The position numbers and the translations under genes are program-made. From positions 501,777 to 565,776 of the forward strand of contig SJOL01006421.1 of NCBI GenBank assembly GCA_004794785.1: a DNA stretch of 64,000 bases, read 5' to 3'. This document shows positions 23,001-38,000 of this stretch, piece after piece; within the stretch, counting starts at the first letter, position 1; each line of letters opens with the position of its first letter. This stretch comes from Opisthorchis felineus (taxonomy: Eukaryota; Platyhelminthes; Trematoda; Opisthorchiida; Opisthorchiidae). The notes beneath the pieces were generated by a model. It did not search any database. It saw only the letters and a list, made by a program, of their open reading frames with translations, and was not told where the DNA came from.

Positions 23001-26000
23001 GAAACAAAACTTGATACCTAGTTCGAATGGTTTATGTGATTTAAGAGTTTAATTTATTCTTAAATGTAACAGGTCGCGATTGTCCATTGGCTACAATCGA
23101 AGGATAGTATCGCGGCTAAGAAAAATCGGTAAAGTATCAACAGAAAAATCCACCACAATAGTTGCGGGATGGAAATGAAAGGCCAGAGAATATAGTGTAA
23201 AAAAAGGCTTTAATTCGACAAATGCAAGCTAATGATGAGTGAATTCCGGTGAGGTTGAGAGAAGTAGATTACCAAGTGCAGCCAGTGACCGGACATACTG
23301 CTTCATCCCATTATTTCACTCACGTGTCAGTGGATGAATAAATGCACGAGCAACTAATTCAAACAACCACATCCTACAAGTGATTGGTTTTGCTTTGCCT
23401 GAATCAAGTGTATCGAACTGGCAGTGGGCACTATTGGTGAAAAAAGAATGAAGCGCGTCGGGTGAGAGCAGCTGATAACATTTCGATTTCTCGTGAGATG
23501 GATTTTTGTGATGGCCTGCTTTTGTTTGAGCTAGGTCCCCAAAATTCAACAAGAGATTCAAGAGACCACCAACTGAAAGCTGTCTGTTTTGAGGCACAGT
23601 CTTTCCTCTGGATCGTCTTCTCTCCTTACGAGGAAGTTCGCTCACTTCGACGGCCATATACCGTGGAAGTGCATACGGTGGTTCAACTGGCTCCAGTATG
23701 AGGCAGCAAATAGTGCAGGTTAGAGAGGATGAAACTGACGATCGAGAGTAGGAAAATGGATACAACAGTGCCACTATGTGTGACACTGTTAAGAGGGTGA
23801 GTACTTATAGTCAGTCGCAGCCTAAATGCCCCAGAGCAGTGAAGAGCCCTTGTTATGTTTTCCATCCTTCGTCTCCTGGTCGTGTTACCCATCTGCCTCG
23901 ATACACAGATCAGGGCGCGGCAATCGACCAACTGGCAAGCAAAGCCAGCGTAGGCAGTATGGCCAAATCAGGTCATCAGTTAGACAAGCAGTTTATTTGT
24001 GGCCAAAAACAAAGGCACGTCACACATTGCTAATCCAATGCATTTGCAATGCTTTGAAACACACCTACGGTCAGAGACAGGAGAACCCATGTTGTCTTCC
24101 GCGCATGGTTGGCAACCTTAATAGTTGTAAAGAAAAACCGGATGGACTGCCGCACATCGATGGATTGTCATGCAAACCACAGAAGTGTCCAATTCGGAGG
24201 AAAGTCGAGTGAACCTTGGTGATTCTAGTATCCAAATCATCAGCACCGCTGCTAACCGGCTTGACGCGACCTTCCGGATAAGCACAAAAAGTCCACTACA
24301 TCTAGCGGCTCCAATGCCATGACCAGGTTCGGTGGTGTACTCACAATTTTGCGGTGGCGCTTCACAGGAAAGCGCATACCGAATGGCATATCGACACTAC
24401 GGTGATCATTTAGTGTTCCGTATCGGAATTGAATGAGAACCAGGTAGCACGATAGCATCTGCATATTCAAGGTCTTTACCATCTACTCCATGAATAGTGC
24501 ACACTGAAGGCGGCAGACAGCAACGGTTTATCGAACAAGCTATTCGATCACGCAGCTGAGGAGAAACGACAAAAGGTGATTTGTACTAACACCATTTTTT
24601 GTGGGGAACTCGAAAGGCCACTCAACAAAAAATTTCAAGCACCATATGTGCCCGAATATAGGGCTTAGAGAAGTCCGGTAAAAAACATCACCACAGGACA
24701 GCATGGCTAACTGGGTTGAGCGCTATTTTCAGGTCTATGATAACGACTGTTGACCTTTTACGTGTGGCGAAGTGTCAGTAGTCGTCGCATGATGAGGATG
24801 TAGTCAATGCATCTGCTACCTGGACAGAACTCTGCCTCTCGCGAGTAGCAGCGAACGTGTGAAGCATGTTACACCCTGGGGACTAGACTGAAGCCCTAGT
24901 GATTCTTGTAGCCAGACCCTTTTCCAAAGGAACAACTAGAGATTCAGTGACACTTATTTCGCTCTCCGAACGCTGTATGTGACTGGTAGACTGCGAACGA
25001 CTCACTTCTCCATTGCCAAACAAGATGGGACAGTCTCTCCAAAAGCCTATTTTCGTTTGTGACTTCATCTTCGAATGGAATGAACACACTGACAGCCCAC
25101 TGCGAAGTGAGTGGTGCGTTAACCGTTATGATGGATGAGTTTGACCAGCTAAGTTGTTATTGGAAAGGTTTTTTCACGGCAGGAGCTGGAATGGGTTTTG
25201 AAACCGTCTTCCCCTGTAATGCATTCACTAAGCGGCAATTTTCTGGGCCCACTGTCGCGAATAAGTGTGCACGGGATTCAACTGTTTCTAAGTACTACTG
25301 CCCTTTTAATTCATTCGGCCGTCTTCGCAACCACATCACCCAATCGGCCTTGAAAGTGCGAGTATAAGCACCCCTACACAAATCTTCTTCCTATTATATA
25401 CTGCCAACCCAGTCGGTCGCCTCCCTTGCCTTGATTACGGACCCGAATCGTTGTGAAATCACTTTTAGATTGGATCTCCCTTTGTTTTGGGATACATACC
25501 GGAAAACACCGAATCCCTAACCGAATTTCGATCTGGTGTTGATTCGGCTGACAGGTTCCATAGTCCACAGTCACCCACACGACGGGGTAGGCAAACTTTT
25601 CCGACAGGTTCATTTTGCAAGCAGTAAGTGTTATACTAGTAAACAGTCTTTCTTTTATATTCGTAATGCACTACTCATAAGGTTGCTGAAAATTCTTCGA
25701 CAGCCCACGACCGGTTTCGCCCTGCTTGGGGCTCATCAGGTAGGAGCAGTCCCCGAGTTTCCGTCAACCTTACGTTACACTGAGACGAGCTGCAACACGA
25801 TTACGAACCAGGACATGACCTGAGACTGTGAACATGCTCCAAGTGACAGAGGTGAATAAAAAATAGCAAGTCGCCACATGTTTGGTCTTAGTGACCAAAT
25901 ATGAGGCTGCGGTAAAATGATGCTCATGTCTGTTCATGCAATAGACATCTAGTGAAGCACCTAGCGTTGTGGGTTCTGACAGCACCTGCATCTACACCGA

Positions 26001-29000
26001 GATTGTTTTGAGGGTTGTCGACTATCCACACTTGTGCGTCAAATAGTCAGCTTGATGGTAGTATCCGTGCACTTTGCCATCTGAGGAAATCACGAAAATT
26101 AAATGCGTAGCTGACAGCGTCGCTGCGTTTTATTAGTACATACAGAAATAACGGACCAATTTCGAGTTTTCAATCGTTTGTGGATTTCGAAAGAAAGCCG
26201 GTCTAACCGCACACCGTCGGTTACTCATGGGAACCTAATCGTGTCTTCAGCTCTCCCACTTAATTCAATACTCATCAATGAGGAAACAAAATGTAACTTC
26301 TGGATCACCTAATACCTGGAGAGAAAAGCGAGAATCTGAGTTGATCTGGACCGTGTTGAGGTTCATTATTTCAACAGTTTCAGGGACACAACCCATCCAT
26401 TTTCAAAACGGGACATGAATTAGGAATGTCGGTTGAATTGCATAACAGAAGGTGCGGGTGTTAAAAGTTGGTAGTTTGAACAGGCTCCTCGGTTTTAGTG
26501 GAGCTAGAGGGTTAGAGGGCTAAAAGTGGACACTGAACTGACAAAGTTAGAAACAGAGGAAGTAGTTTGGAAAAGTGGAGCAACCATAGTTGCAACTCAC
26601 AAACGAAAGGACTATCCACCGTTCTTAATTCAAGGTTACTCCAATTGGAAAGGGGGTTTCCTTGAGATAGGCCATCTTGAACCTTTACTCAAAGTTTGGC
26701 CTACAAGGTTTGTCATGGTAACCCCTCAAGAGCCCCTGGCTCAGTGGCCCGAAACACAAGCAATAGGTATGAAAAGCTTTTTTTGGGGGGAGGGGTTTTG
26801 CTCTTGATTTAATAGGCTGATCGGCTTGCCTGTGGAGACATGAAGATATGAAAACCTGACTCCTTAGGCTGATGGGCACAATAGATGCGTTTTGAGCTAC
26901 AACTAGCTCCTGTTAAGATTCTGTGTTTCAACCGCACTAGCCAGCGATTGTGACGGTCCACCGCTAGGCGATTAGACTGTGCGGCTTTGGGTGCCAGAAT
27001 TTCTAACCCATACTTCCCCGTCGAGAATCGGCATCACCACTTCTATGAATGAGGCAATGTTGCGCGACTAAATGAAAAGAAAACGTACTCGCCTCACACT
27101 CCCTTTGCAGATAATAGTACTGCCTTATCCCCATAGTCTCGAAATAGGATTATTCCTACTCATGAAGACTTTGGAATCAAGTTAAGGTAATCACATTCGC
27201 CGATCGCTTAGCCAGCCACTGACTTTGTTCACACAGCACATAACATGAACGAAATTCACAGCATTGAGCTTGTGACAGACCGATTTTCGCTCCAAGTTGA
27301 ACTTATCAATGTTCAACCCCATTTCACTGAGTGCAGCAAATAAGCACGTTCTTCCTCAACTAATCCGAAAAGTCGGGCCAAAGCGATAACCAAACAACAT
27401 CCGACTGGGCAATGCTACAACCAATCAGCGGTATCACAGCAGCGCAAACCCGTTCACGGACAGAGAGAACAAACCTTACCTTGAGCAAAAGAAGGAACAC
27501 ATCTTGCTCCAGTTGTACGACAATCAGGTCTGGCGTGGCGATAACATCCTGCATGAGCTCCACACTGTGAAGCCAGGAAGCAAACATAAAGAAGGTTCAG
27601 CGTTACTCTCAACGGAAATAGTGGATGCTAAAACATGGATCCGCAAATCGTAATAAGTTATCTGTGACACAGACAGGCGGTACAAATGATAAATACTGTC
27701 CGGATACGGGAGTGAATAACCAATGGCTATGAATCGTAATGCTGTTCCATCCAAACAGAATAAATGAAGGCAAATACTTAGTATCGCCTATGGATAGGAT
27801 GGTACGACAAGTTGGTTGGTTGGGCGGACAACCCATTGGACAAGCACGCGTCTGCTCACGATGTTTTCAGTCAACATCCTTGAAACAAACATTTTACTCA
27901 ACAATGTGCTAGAGTTCATTCACACTTTACCGCTGTTCGCTATACTGTCAGTCTCGGTTTTCATCTTCCGCATAATTTCACATATTTAGGCACTGCTTGC
28001 CTTTTTGTACATTTAACCTCTCGATGATTTTTGCACCGCGCTCCACAGGGATAATAATCAAACTGTGGCGACATTGCACGTCCGATAGACACTTTTATGT
28101 ATTCCACCTGGTACAACCTCAGTACTCTAACAATAGCTTCAATAGGTCTCTCACTCATAGACAGAAAAGCTTGGTAAGGGAAAGAAGTTTTATCAATATG
28201 TCGGTAGCTTCAAGAACCGAGTCCGGTCGCAATCATCGACCTGGGGGTGAATACAGCATGGGCTAAACATGCTACTGTCAATTCGCAAGTAGACTAGGAG
28301 CATTCTTTGAGTACACAGCAAACCTGTAGAGGAATCACACATCGAGAGTAGGCCAAAACCAGCTCAGTTAATCCCACTCCCAGTTTCCGGTCTGCACTGT
28401 TTAGAATAAAATGTCGTTTGGTATTGATTGCATCTTTTCTTCGGATTCAACTGTTCCGGCCGCAACAGCTGTTCTATTACTACTGTTCTCTAAAGTTGAA
28501 CCAAAAGCATTTCAACGGTACACTGGGCAGTAGTATAAAGCTGTGCATTAGAAATTAATCTGTGGCATAAAAATTCTCAAAAGTTGAACAGGTTAGATTA
28601 GCGAATGTGTGGTTGGTTATCCATCATGAGATGGTCACAAGGACCCTCTGTCTCAGATACTTAGGTCCATTGTTTTTCCCTCAAGGAAAATAAGTTTTCA
28701 GTGCAGCAGTTTGTCATGCGAACTTAACTTAGACCGAGTTGAAAAGTCCAGAAGTACCTTACTGTCTTGATTTGGAATCTTCAGTAGTGCGCAGCGCATT
28801 AATCCAGAGGGACCTTTGAAACCACAGCCGTTCGGGTTGGAGTTGAAAACGCTAAGCTGAGCTAAGGACGGCTGGCCAACAGCGTAATTACACCAGAATC
28901 TTACGAGTTACAAGGTCAACGATCCTCAGTGAGGTATGTACCGGTGCTAGTTGGCTCTCTGGAAAACAGCTTCTCCCGTAGATGTTACTGAGGTTTTTTT

Positions 29001-32000
29001 AGATAGCGAGGAAATTGGAGAATTTTCAGTACAGGAGTTGATCGTGGAAGATTAAACCACTTAAAAAGGAAGCATTGTAAGGTTGTTTGCTCCAAATGGA
29101 GATAAACAGAATCCCGAAGGATTCAGTCTAGAGGAAACTTAGCCACTCTCTGACGTGGCTCTAGAAAGACATACAAATAGAGTTCGACCAAACCAGGAAG
29201 TCCAGATATCCACACCGCATCTGACGTGAGAAAGCGTTCTTAGGGCTTGGAATTATCACCAAAGCCTTAAAAGAAACTCCTTACCTGATACCCACATCAT
29301 GTACTAAACCACGCCGTATACTAAAGTGTTTGAGAAATAGTCCACTGTTACTTCAAGTTCAACCACACGGACATTTGTGCTGGTATCGGTTTCCAGATTT
29401 GCCTGTCACGTCGAACCAAGGTGACAGAACGAAGCGCAGGATAGGTAGTGCCACCTGCGGTTTGCGATGGGCCACCAGAGCAAATGGCTGATAATTCTTT
29501 GGTCGCAAGAGTGGACAGGAAGGAAGCAGTAGTAAAGCAATCAACAGGCTCAACTGACAGCCCATAATTGTGAGGAAGTCCACAACGGATGCGAAGGATG
29601 ATCCGGTGGCCCGCACCACTCATAATGCGTACCCGAGGCAGACACAAGGCTAGCTAGACTTAACCGACAATCCGCTGGATATGTACACCTAAGACCACGG
29701 AAAGTCACATCTATAACCACTGTATGCTTAAAACTTTCCAAATGTCCACAGCGTTAAGGCGGATCACGGCTCCAGCGCCAACCCGAACAAGCCAATACGC
29801 CTGGCGCTGCAGTCAGCAAACACTGGAACGGTAGTCAGAGTCGGACGACATCAGGTTACCTGTCACTGAAACCGGATGGGCTGGAAACCTGATGAGTGGT
29901 GTCATTAGCTTCAGTGATGCAAAAACAAACGTGTAACAGGAAAAAGAAGCCCCCTACAAGGCTTGTCCCAAAAGGGGCATAGTAGACCGAGCCGCAGAGA
30001 GCTAGGCTAAGTGATCTGTTCAGTAGAGGAAGAGGCGCCAACAGTCTGAATCATCCCAGTCCAGTTAAACCTTCACAACTCGTACTAGACATGAGGGATT
30101 CGACTACGTTTCGCGTTTAATACAACTCAGTAAGCCCACACTGTCCATGTTTCGGGAGAGCGTGTCAAACGAAAACAGAAATAAGTAGATGAAACCAAAA
30201 TGATAAGTAAGCAGACAAACCAGCGACTCGAACCAGAGGTACGGAGCGGCGAACCACATAAGGCCTCATAGTTTTGAGCAGCAGTATAACCCGGACAACA
30301 GCGAGAGTCATTTGCCGCTGATCACACACACACACATTCGAATCCGCCAATCGAATGTATTTGGAGCTTTCATTTCATTACACTGGACCAATGTAAACAG
30401 GTATCATTTGATTTTGTCCCGGTTTTACTTCAGCATAGTTAACAACGCCACTCGCACACAGGCGGTGATTACCACTAGGAATGATTGGTCAGGAAGCGAA
30501 CTATTGCTGAATGGCGAAATCGTAACCCTCACCGAATCGTTGCACTGCTATCAACCAACGATAAACGTTGTGCTGCTAGCAATCGTTTGTCTGCTAAGTC
30601 GTAAAAGACGTCCGACTCAACCTCATACTGTCTCAGTTGTTAGCCATTGAAAAACCATGTTAAAACACGACTCTGCCACACTTAAGCTACCGAACATATG
30701 ACAACGTGTCCTCAGTTATCCATGACCTCAGAGATGACCTAACGACAGCACGTGCACTGAAGAGTACGTTTGGGTGGAAATGCTGAAGACATTTCCGAAT
30801 AAAACGAACAAATGAAGGTCACTGATGAATTCCACAGAAAAGAAACGGAGACATTAAAACTAAAGGCCAAACAAGGAAATAAACGGGCTAGTTTCTGCGT
30901 CGGTCACGCACACGTCAAATGACAGGTAGACTTGAGTGTCGAAAGACAAAGTGGATGGCCTTATATGAATTCGGTAACTCAGATAGTCGCGATGAACATA
31001 ATAATAACGATAAAAGCGAACAAGCAAAACGTACAGCCTTCGTGATGGGATATGTTCCATCTAGTCGTTTGCCACTCTAAAAGGACACTAATGACAAAAT
31101 AGCATAATGGTTTCGAAGTAAGTTTTAACGCCACGACTCTAGAAAACTAACAACTTAACGTGTCGAATCCTCAAAGTGTGCATTATTCTGCACAGTAAAG
31201 TTAGGAGAACGTTGCTTTTTGCCCAAACAAACGGGCCGATGCCTTGGTTGGATTCAATCATCAGACAAAAATTGTCAGAACATCTATTTTATTTGTTAAT
31301 CGGTCACTTATAGTTTTCTGTTAAACTCCTTCACCCGCGAGAGAATAACCGCCCCAGAGCATGGACGGGATACTTTCTGGTCCCATAATCGGCTCGCTTA
31401 AACCGCAAGAGGAGGCAATATAGGGGGAGATGTCCTATATCAACTACCCAGGTTTGCTGGTTGACTGTGACGTCCAACAGTTAACGCCGTAAGACAGTGC
31501 CACATGGGCAGTGTCGCTACATAAGCTAGTCCTTTTTTAGTAGGATGCACCTGGTCCATAATTGTCGTTCATTTGGAGCTCTCTGTCGATACCTAGCCGT
31601 CATGCCATCCGAAGGAAGTACGAGGGCTAAGATACTGCCAAGCTTTGACAGGAACAATCGAGATGCCAGAGTTGCGTTGGAACCACGATCCTTCCGGTCA
31701 GTAGGTTCGCACCTTAACCACTGAGCTGTCTCTAGGACGGCACCGTTCGTTAAGACGTGCGACTTTTACCATATAGATTGAAGGTCTATAGATGACGAAT
31801 ATGGAACAGTGGGCGAAGTAAAGCATGACAGCTCAATACTTATCCAGTTACCGACAAATAAAAGTGCTTCGATGCACATAAATTTGCTTCGAACGATTTT
31901 GCTTTGTGTTCCTTATTCGGCATTACTATTAAGAGATCCTTATCCTATTTTAGCTTAACGATAAGAAAATTACTCATTCACATTAACCTAGATGACAGAG

Positions 32001-35000
32001 CTGACCAAAACTATACGGACTCACCAAGTTTCCCAAGTATGTATTCTCGATAATAGTTTTTACTGAAACGAGGTGACACATTGCACTGCACACCCAAAAA
32101 CGTTGTTTAAGCCGACCAGATACAGTTAGGACTTCATCAATCTGGTGAAGAAAACATGTATTGCAGTTCAGAGTGAATCACCACATCATACGAGGAAACA
32201 CCTCATTAGGGGGACATTTTGGTTTTCTTCAGGATGGTTTCTCGAGGAGACGGAAAACTCTTCAGTATGGGGTACTCTTCGGGAAAACCACGGTGTCTCT
32301 TCCTCAATAGGTTCATCAACTTGCGTCCAAATATTCGACAGCAATGTGCATCTAGTTGAACTGATGAAGCGTGAAGAGACCGGAAATAAATTTAACGATT
32401 TCTCCAATAGCCAGGCGAGGTTTGATGCTGGACTGCATAATATTTGCACCACGTTCAATGGAGCGGGGCGCACAGCTACATGTCTTCTGAAAACATGATA
32501 GCTACAATAGGCGCTTTTTCAAGTAATTATGCAGTCTTTCAACGCAATAACTGTGTCGTTCAACAATTCATATCGGTTTCGTCCAGATTGCATAGATAAC
32601 TAGGTAAGGTTGAATGAAGTAATGGCAGCTGTTCTCCCTAGTTATGTGCGGCGTTTGCGGATACTTTCTTCACTTAACGCACTAATATTGACCACAGCTG
32701 TTAATATGGAAGTTAAATGTTACGAGCCATCTAAGGATGACCACGAAATCGATGCTCCCCTTTTGACCCATTAATGTCACTGCCCGCTCCCGCAGAAGTA
32801 AGGCATGGCTACATGTGGACCATCTGTTGGTCCCCGTATTTAGGCTCTGCCGTGTCACGGCCTTCTGTTTATCCCAACAAGTTCATTTTTTTCTGAAGTA
32901 GATGATTTTGCTTTCCTAGAGCACACTAAGAGTTTGGTATCTGTTGGTCCGAGGCTGTTTTGTCTCCTACTGAAGAAACATCGGTTTACATTTGAAGAGC
33001 TTGCCGTCAATAGGAAAAGTTTGGAAAACTTTTCTAAGTAAGACAGATCTATTTACCAGTTTCATTTCCCCATTCCTCGGCATAATTGGTGACCAGTCGA
33101 GATGAGAGTAGTGGCGAGTACTCCAATCAAAAAGGCAGTTTTGTCCCACCTCATGGATCGGTCGTTCATCGGAGGGTCTAGTCACTTGTTAGTACCCTAT
33201 TGAAAAGGCCTCCACAATTTAGGAGTGTGAGGTCAAGGCTAAGAGTACAAAGCAGGCGTGTCTCAGATCGCAAAGGGTAAGTTAAAAACTCAGAGGCAAA
33301 GCCTCCGAAGCTAGTTTCGGCAGGCAGACATCGTACTTCAGTTCAACTGATGATCGGCGGCGGAAGAAAGCCTAGAGGCGACCACCGGGCAACACGCGCT
33401 GGACATATATCAAACAGGTTTGAGCTGTGAGTAGTGTTCGTACGCAGTAAAATATGGTCGCAAACTGCATTCAGTAGGATAACTGTTGCGAATTTCTATC
33501 CAAAATGTCAACTTTAGCGTCTACCATCTAAAAAGGATTCTACAACCATCACATTTTAAAGCATCAATAGTACATGTACTAGTAAAATTCATCTGTTGAC
33601 ATGATCACTGGAATGTCAATAAGGGCGTTTTAGCGTACTCAAATGATCTGGCGCAGTGCTGACCTTAAATGTGAGCTGGGTGTGCATGAGTGCGCCAGAC
33701 CACACGACCAGATTGGTGTTGCAGTGACGTGCCTTATAGAAATATGTTCTTTTTGAAAAAGCCGGTTATTAGATCTAAACTTGAAGGCTTCCCAACACCA
33801 GATATGAGTTAGATTTAGCTTCAAACTGCGACAGTAGAATGTAAGCTAACTCTAACAAACAGCGACGGTTAAAACGATGGTCCTCATTGTGGTGAGTGGA
33901 GTTGAGGTTGTTGTGCCGGCAACAAAGGGCATGTGTGTCCCGTGTGTACCACTGAGACATTAGCACTGGTTAGGGAAGGGGAAGGTCATATGATCCAAAA
34001 ATTAAAAAAGCACTTAAAATGTCCACATAAAAAATAGAAAAAGTGCATTAATAGACACAATGAATTCCAGTTAATTGTTCATTCAATGCCCTTTTTTAGG
34101 CTGCGACCCGAGCACTAACAAAGTTAGACATGCACTACCGGTCAGTTCGCACGATCGGTTAACCCCTGAGCCCACTGGTCAGCTGGTCATCCATTCAGAC
34201 TGTCCGTTGTAACTCACTGGTCACCGAATTTTTCTCCAAGAACCATCCCCTTCTACAAACAGGTCGCTCACTTATCTTGCGGTAACTTTCACTCGGAGAA
34301 CGGGTCGGCTATGAAGGTATCCCGGATTGCTGCTGCTCACGAGGCAAGATCAGCAGTAAAATTTGGACTCAGCCATGGAAAGAACATGGGAATTTGTGTA
34401 CGGAGAACGTCCCCAGCTCCGCATGGCTTTTGTTTGGAGATGAACCTAAAGGCTTTGCACAGTCAATGGCAAACTGCGGAAGAGTAAGAAGAAGATTGAG
34501 GGTAGAATCATCAGAAGGAACTTTAAACCTTGGGTTGATTTCGTCCGCGCACTCTGTCGGCTCTGGCGTTTGCTCCAGTTTGTCTATTTAGACACACATT
34601 CAAGATAGACCGGAAGCGCAGCAAGGTTTCATGGTGGCGGGTGGCCTTCATGTGGTTCGAACGCCAATTCAGTAGCAGCAATTGCTGATGAGAAGTCCGC
34701 GTCCTCCTCGTCACATGCGAAATCCCTGAACGGCAAATTAACGCCCACAATATCATAGTGTCGCCACTGAGCCCGCGTGGTATTTTGCGTACGGCAGCGA
34801 AACATCAGTGTTGAACACTGATATCACGCTGTCGATGATGACGGTATTTTGTAAGCTATTCAGTTGTCAGTCGAGAATCCGCTACGTTTAAAATTCGTAT
34901 ATTATTCGGCAGAAAAAAAAGATGGTTTCAACTTTAACACCAACTAACGACAAGTTTTGAGACCCCTAGTGTGCAGTAGTCCATGTTTAAGTGCTGCATA

Positions 35001-38000
35001 AAGTTGCCCATTAATCTACGGCTTATATGGAAAATCAGTTTTGAAATTTACTTAACCCCATTTACAATATTTGTAAGCCCAGTATTTGATTACGCTTGCT
35101 GGTACTTTCCCAAGTAAATCGCTTAGCTGTGGTACCCCCTGTCCTAACCAATATATTGCTAGAAATGAGCAAAACATCGGGAAGGCTTTGTACAATCTGG
35201 GTTCGTGAAGTTCGTTCCAATAGGACGGAACAACCGCAGGGCGAGTGGAAGGTACAGGAATTGTCAGACCGTTCCCGAAGGACAAAATTGTATCGCACCA
35301 AACTTCCTCACAGCTATCGTCTGTCAGAACAAGTAAAAAGGCGATACATTCAGCTGCCATGGGATCATTGATAGGGCTCATGAGTTATCAACGTGTTGCT
35401 CGTGTGGTATGGAAAAAAGGGGAAAACAGAGAGTCTTCGAATAGTTCATAGAGCAGTTTGACTACGTCCAGCACTCCATAGCGCGCAGAGAACGCCCTCT
35501 AATGGAAGGATAGCTGTACAAATGGGCTGAGGACTTCATCTACTAAAGGCTATGACAAGTCAGGAGCAACGAGACGTTTTCTCACAGAAAACGATTAGCT
35601 TCAGCGAAGGCATCGAAAGGTTATATCCTGGATGTCCTGGATATTCTGGATGACAACCACATTATCAAGTCACCTACGCCGACCATGTTTCCATGTTTCC
35701 TATTCACCAGTGATCTGGAGGATGGTTGACAGCGACACTGACGAACTTCCATGAAACAGATCTGGACAGATTCGCTGGATCGTGCTGTCTAGTAAGCCCA
35801 GTATACCAAAATTCGTGATATTGGGACCGAAGCGTATAGTTTGGCCTCGAAACCTATTCTACTTACGTGCTTGCTTGTAGCCCTATAAGTTCGGTGTCAA
35901 GTTCCAACCCTCCACTTGGAGAAATGGAAATTAAACATGCACGAACAACACCAAGGAATCCGTTCGTCATCTATGCTAAATAGATCATCATGCTTCTCTT
36001 GATTGTACCATTTCCTCCCTAGAATTCGACTTGCGTTTTTTCTCAGAAACACGGATACAAGGCCCGCTAAACACAACCCAAGGCAGCTGGGATTCATGTT
36101 TTACTTCCTGAGTATCGAGTGATCTGGAAGCAACTCCCCGTAGCCTCAATCGTGTGGACATTGCACCAATATGAGGAATTCCCAAACTTCTCGGGACGGA
36201 AAAGTAGACGCACATCACTATTCTAGCTGGTGATTTCAACAAGACGTGGGAAGGACTGGTAGATTTGATTTGGGTTCTCCAAGAACTGATAACGGTGAGC
36301 ATTTCAAACAGCTGGGGGCCTACTGTCATCTATTTATCACGAGCAAAAAATTTCATCGCAGAAGTGGGCAAGGTGTTATATGGTGTTCTCCCAACCGTAA
36401 CCATTCAAGTGCTCAGGTTGACCGAATGGAAATTAGCCATAGAAAGCGATCATGTGTTCAAAATTACCCCTCCCTCTGGGATACCTGTATGGACTCGCAT
36501 AGTACTCTGGCTCGCGCCATTCCCCTTAAAGACCAAGGGGGAAACAACTCACCGGTATGATGCTGACAGCCTACAAGATAAAGTCGTTGGAGAAGTCTAC
36601 CAACGGGGGGCTTTAAAGACAAATAACTAAAACAAATAAACCGGTCGACCTAGAGAAGACTGATTCCAAATTCGAAACGCCACGAACTCACTGTTTTTGC
36701 GCGCTCCAAAACGAAGCTGAAACCCAGTTAAAGTCGGATCCCATAAGGATCCATGTTTCTGGTCGAGGCGCGAAAAGCGACCCAAACCGAGCCGACAACA
36801 TAATTCAACAAGATCTCAGAAAAGACGCTTGGCTCGGAACCTCAGAAGTGGAAACTGCTGAACTCCTTCTCAATCTGTCCACCACATCAAACAAGAACTG
36901 CCGAAAGAAATCCATTTTAAGTTCTCTCATCTGCTTCGGTGGGCGGAACAATTAGAAGAACAACTTAATTTGCCTAAGGTGCCAAGCATAACAACCAAAG
37001 CACCACCGGCTTCATGATCGGATGTGAATAGAGTGATAGATAAAGTCAAAAACGAAGTAGGGATTTTGAAGGGAAACAAAGTGCGCGGTCCTGACCCTCG
37101 CCCCTGCCTTTTTGAGGATGACAGGGAATGGCTAGCTTACAGTCTGAAAAAACTCGAAAGAATTTGGAGGACGAAGAAAGTGCCAGGAGAATCAAACATA
37201 TATGTCGTCGTTCCCGTAGATGAAAGGTCTAAAATCTGAATGTGACGATCAGTCGAGTAAATTTCGCTTCTAAGTTGCTCACAGGTACTACTACTATTAC
37301 TAACAATACTTGCAAGAACCAAAGTCGTAGAAAGCAAGAAAACTATTGTCTGGGTCATGGATGAACTGACCATACCTTTACCTTGCGACAACTTATCGAA
37401 CAATACCACACATGGAAAGTCAATAGTACTTGTCTTCTCGGGTCGATCGCACCTCTTCGTGACGGTGTCCCTTTCTGTTCCGAAAATCATCGCACTTCTC
37501 CAAACCTTACGCTCCAAAACCAGTGAGCGTGTGAAAGTCTACAAAGAGCATCTCCCTTAGTTCGTCAGCAAAAGTGGTGTTCGACATGACTGCCTTTTGC
37601 CACCTTTCCTTTTCATCTTTGTAATCGAACTGATTATCGAAGGAACACTTCGAAATTGGTGAGTAGTTCAGATCGTAAGGTGACGTGACACACATACCTG
37701 TCCTTTCATTTCGTCTTCCTACTTTTATGCCAGGGATAGTTATGTAACGAGGAACCGTAAACGCGGTTTACCTTCAAGTCCGATTACCGAGACATGTACA
37801 ATATCATTGAATTAAGACCATGCAGAATACAGGTTCATAAGTGACAAAGGCACAACAATTCGATATTTATCGGTAATATGGAGAAAGGCTTCTGTACAGC
37901 TAAACTAACTATCTTGTCACCAAACTCACGGAATTTTCCGCAAAAAGTCATAAGTAGATGCACAATCGCTCATTATGAGAAGGTTGTCAGCCAACCATTT

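Larger units (their letters stand above)
23418..27479 (-). other. gcl: gcl intron 6
   Basis: 4062 bp if exon 7 is short. It contains a minus-strand RTE relic (23830-24500) and the hammerhead motif (25704-25744). Confidence 0.65.
27565..37929 (-). other. gcl: gcl intron 5
   Basis: 10365 bp, the largest intron. It includes a CA microsatellite near 30326-30337, a SINE (31578-31737), an RTE 3' tail (34790-34851) and a long plus-strand RTE relic (36160-37750). The rest shows no assignable feature. Confidence 0.7.
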
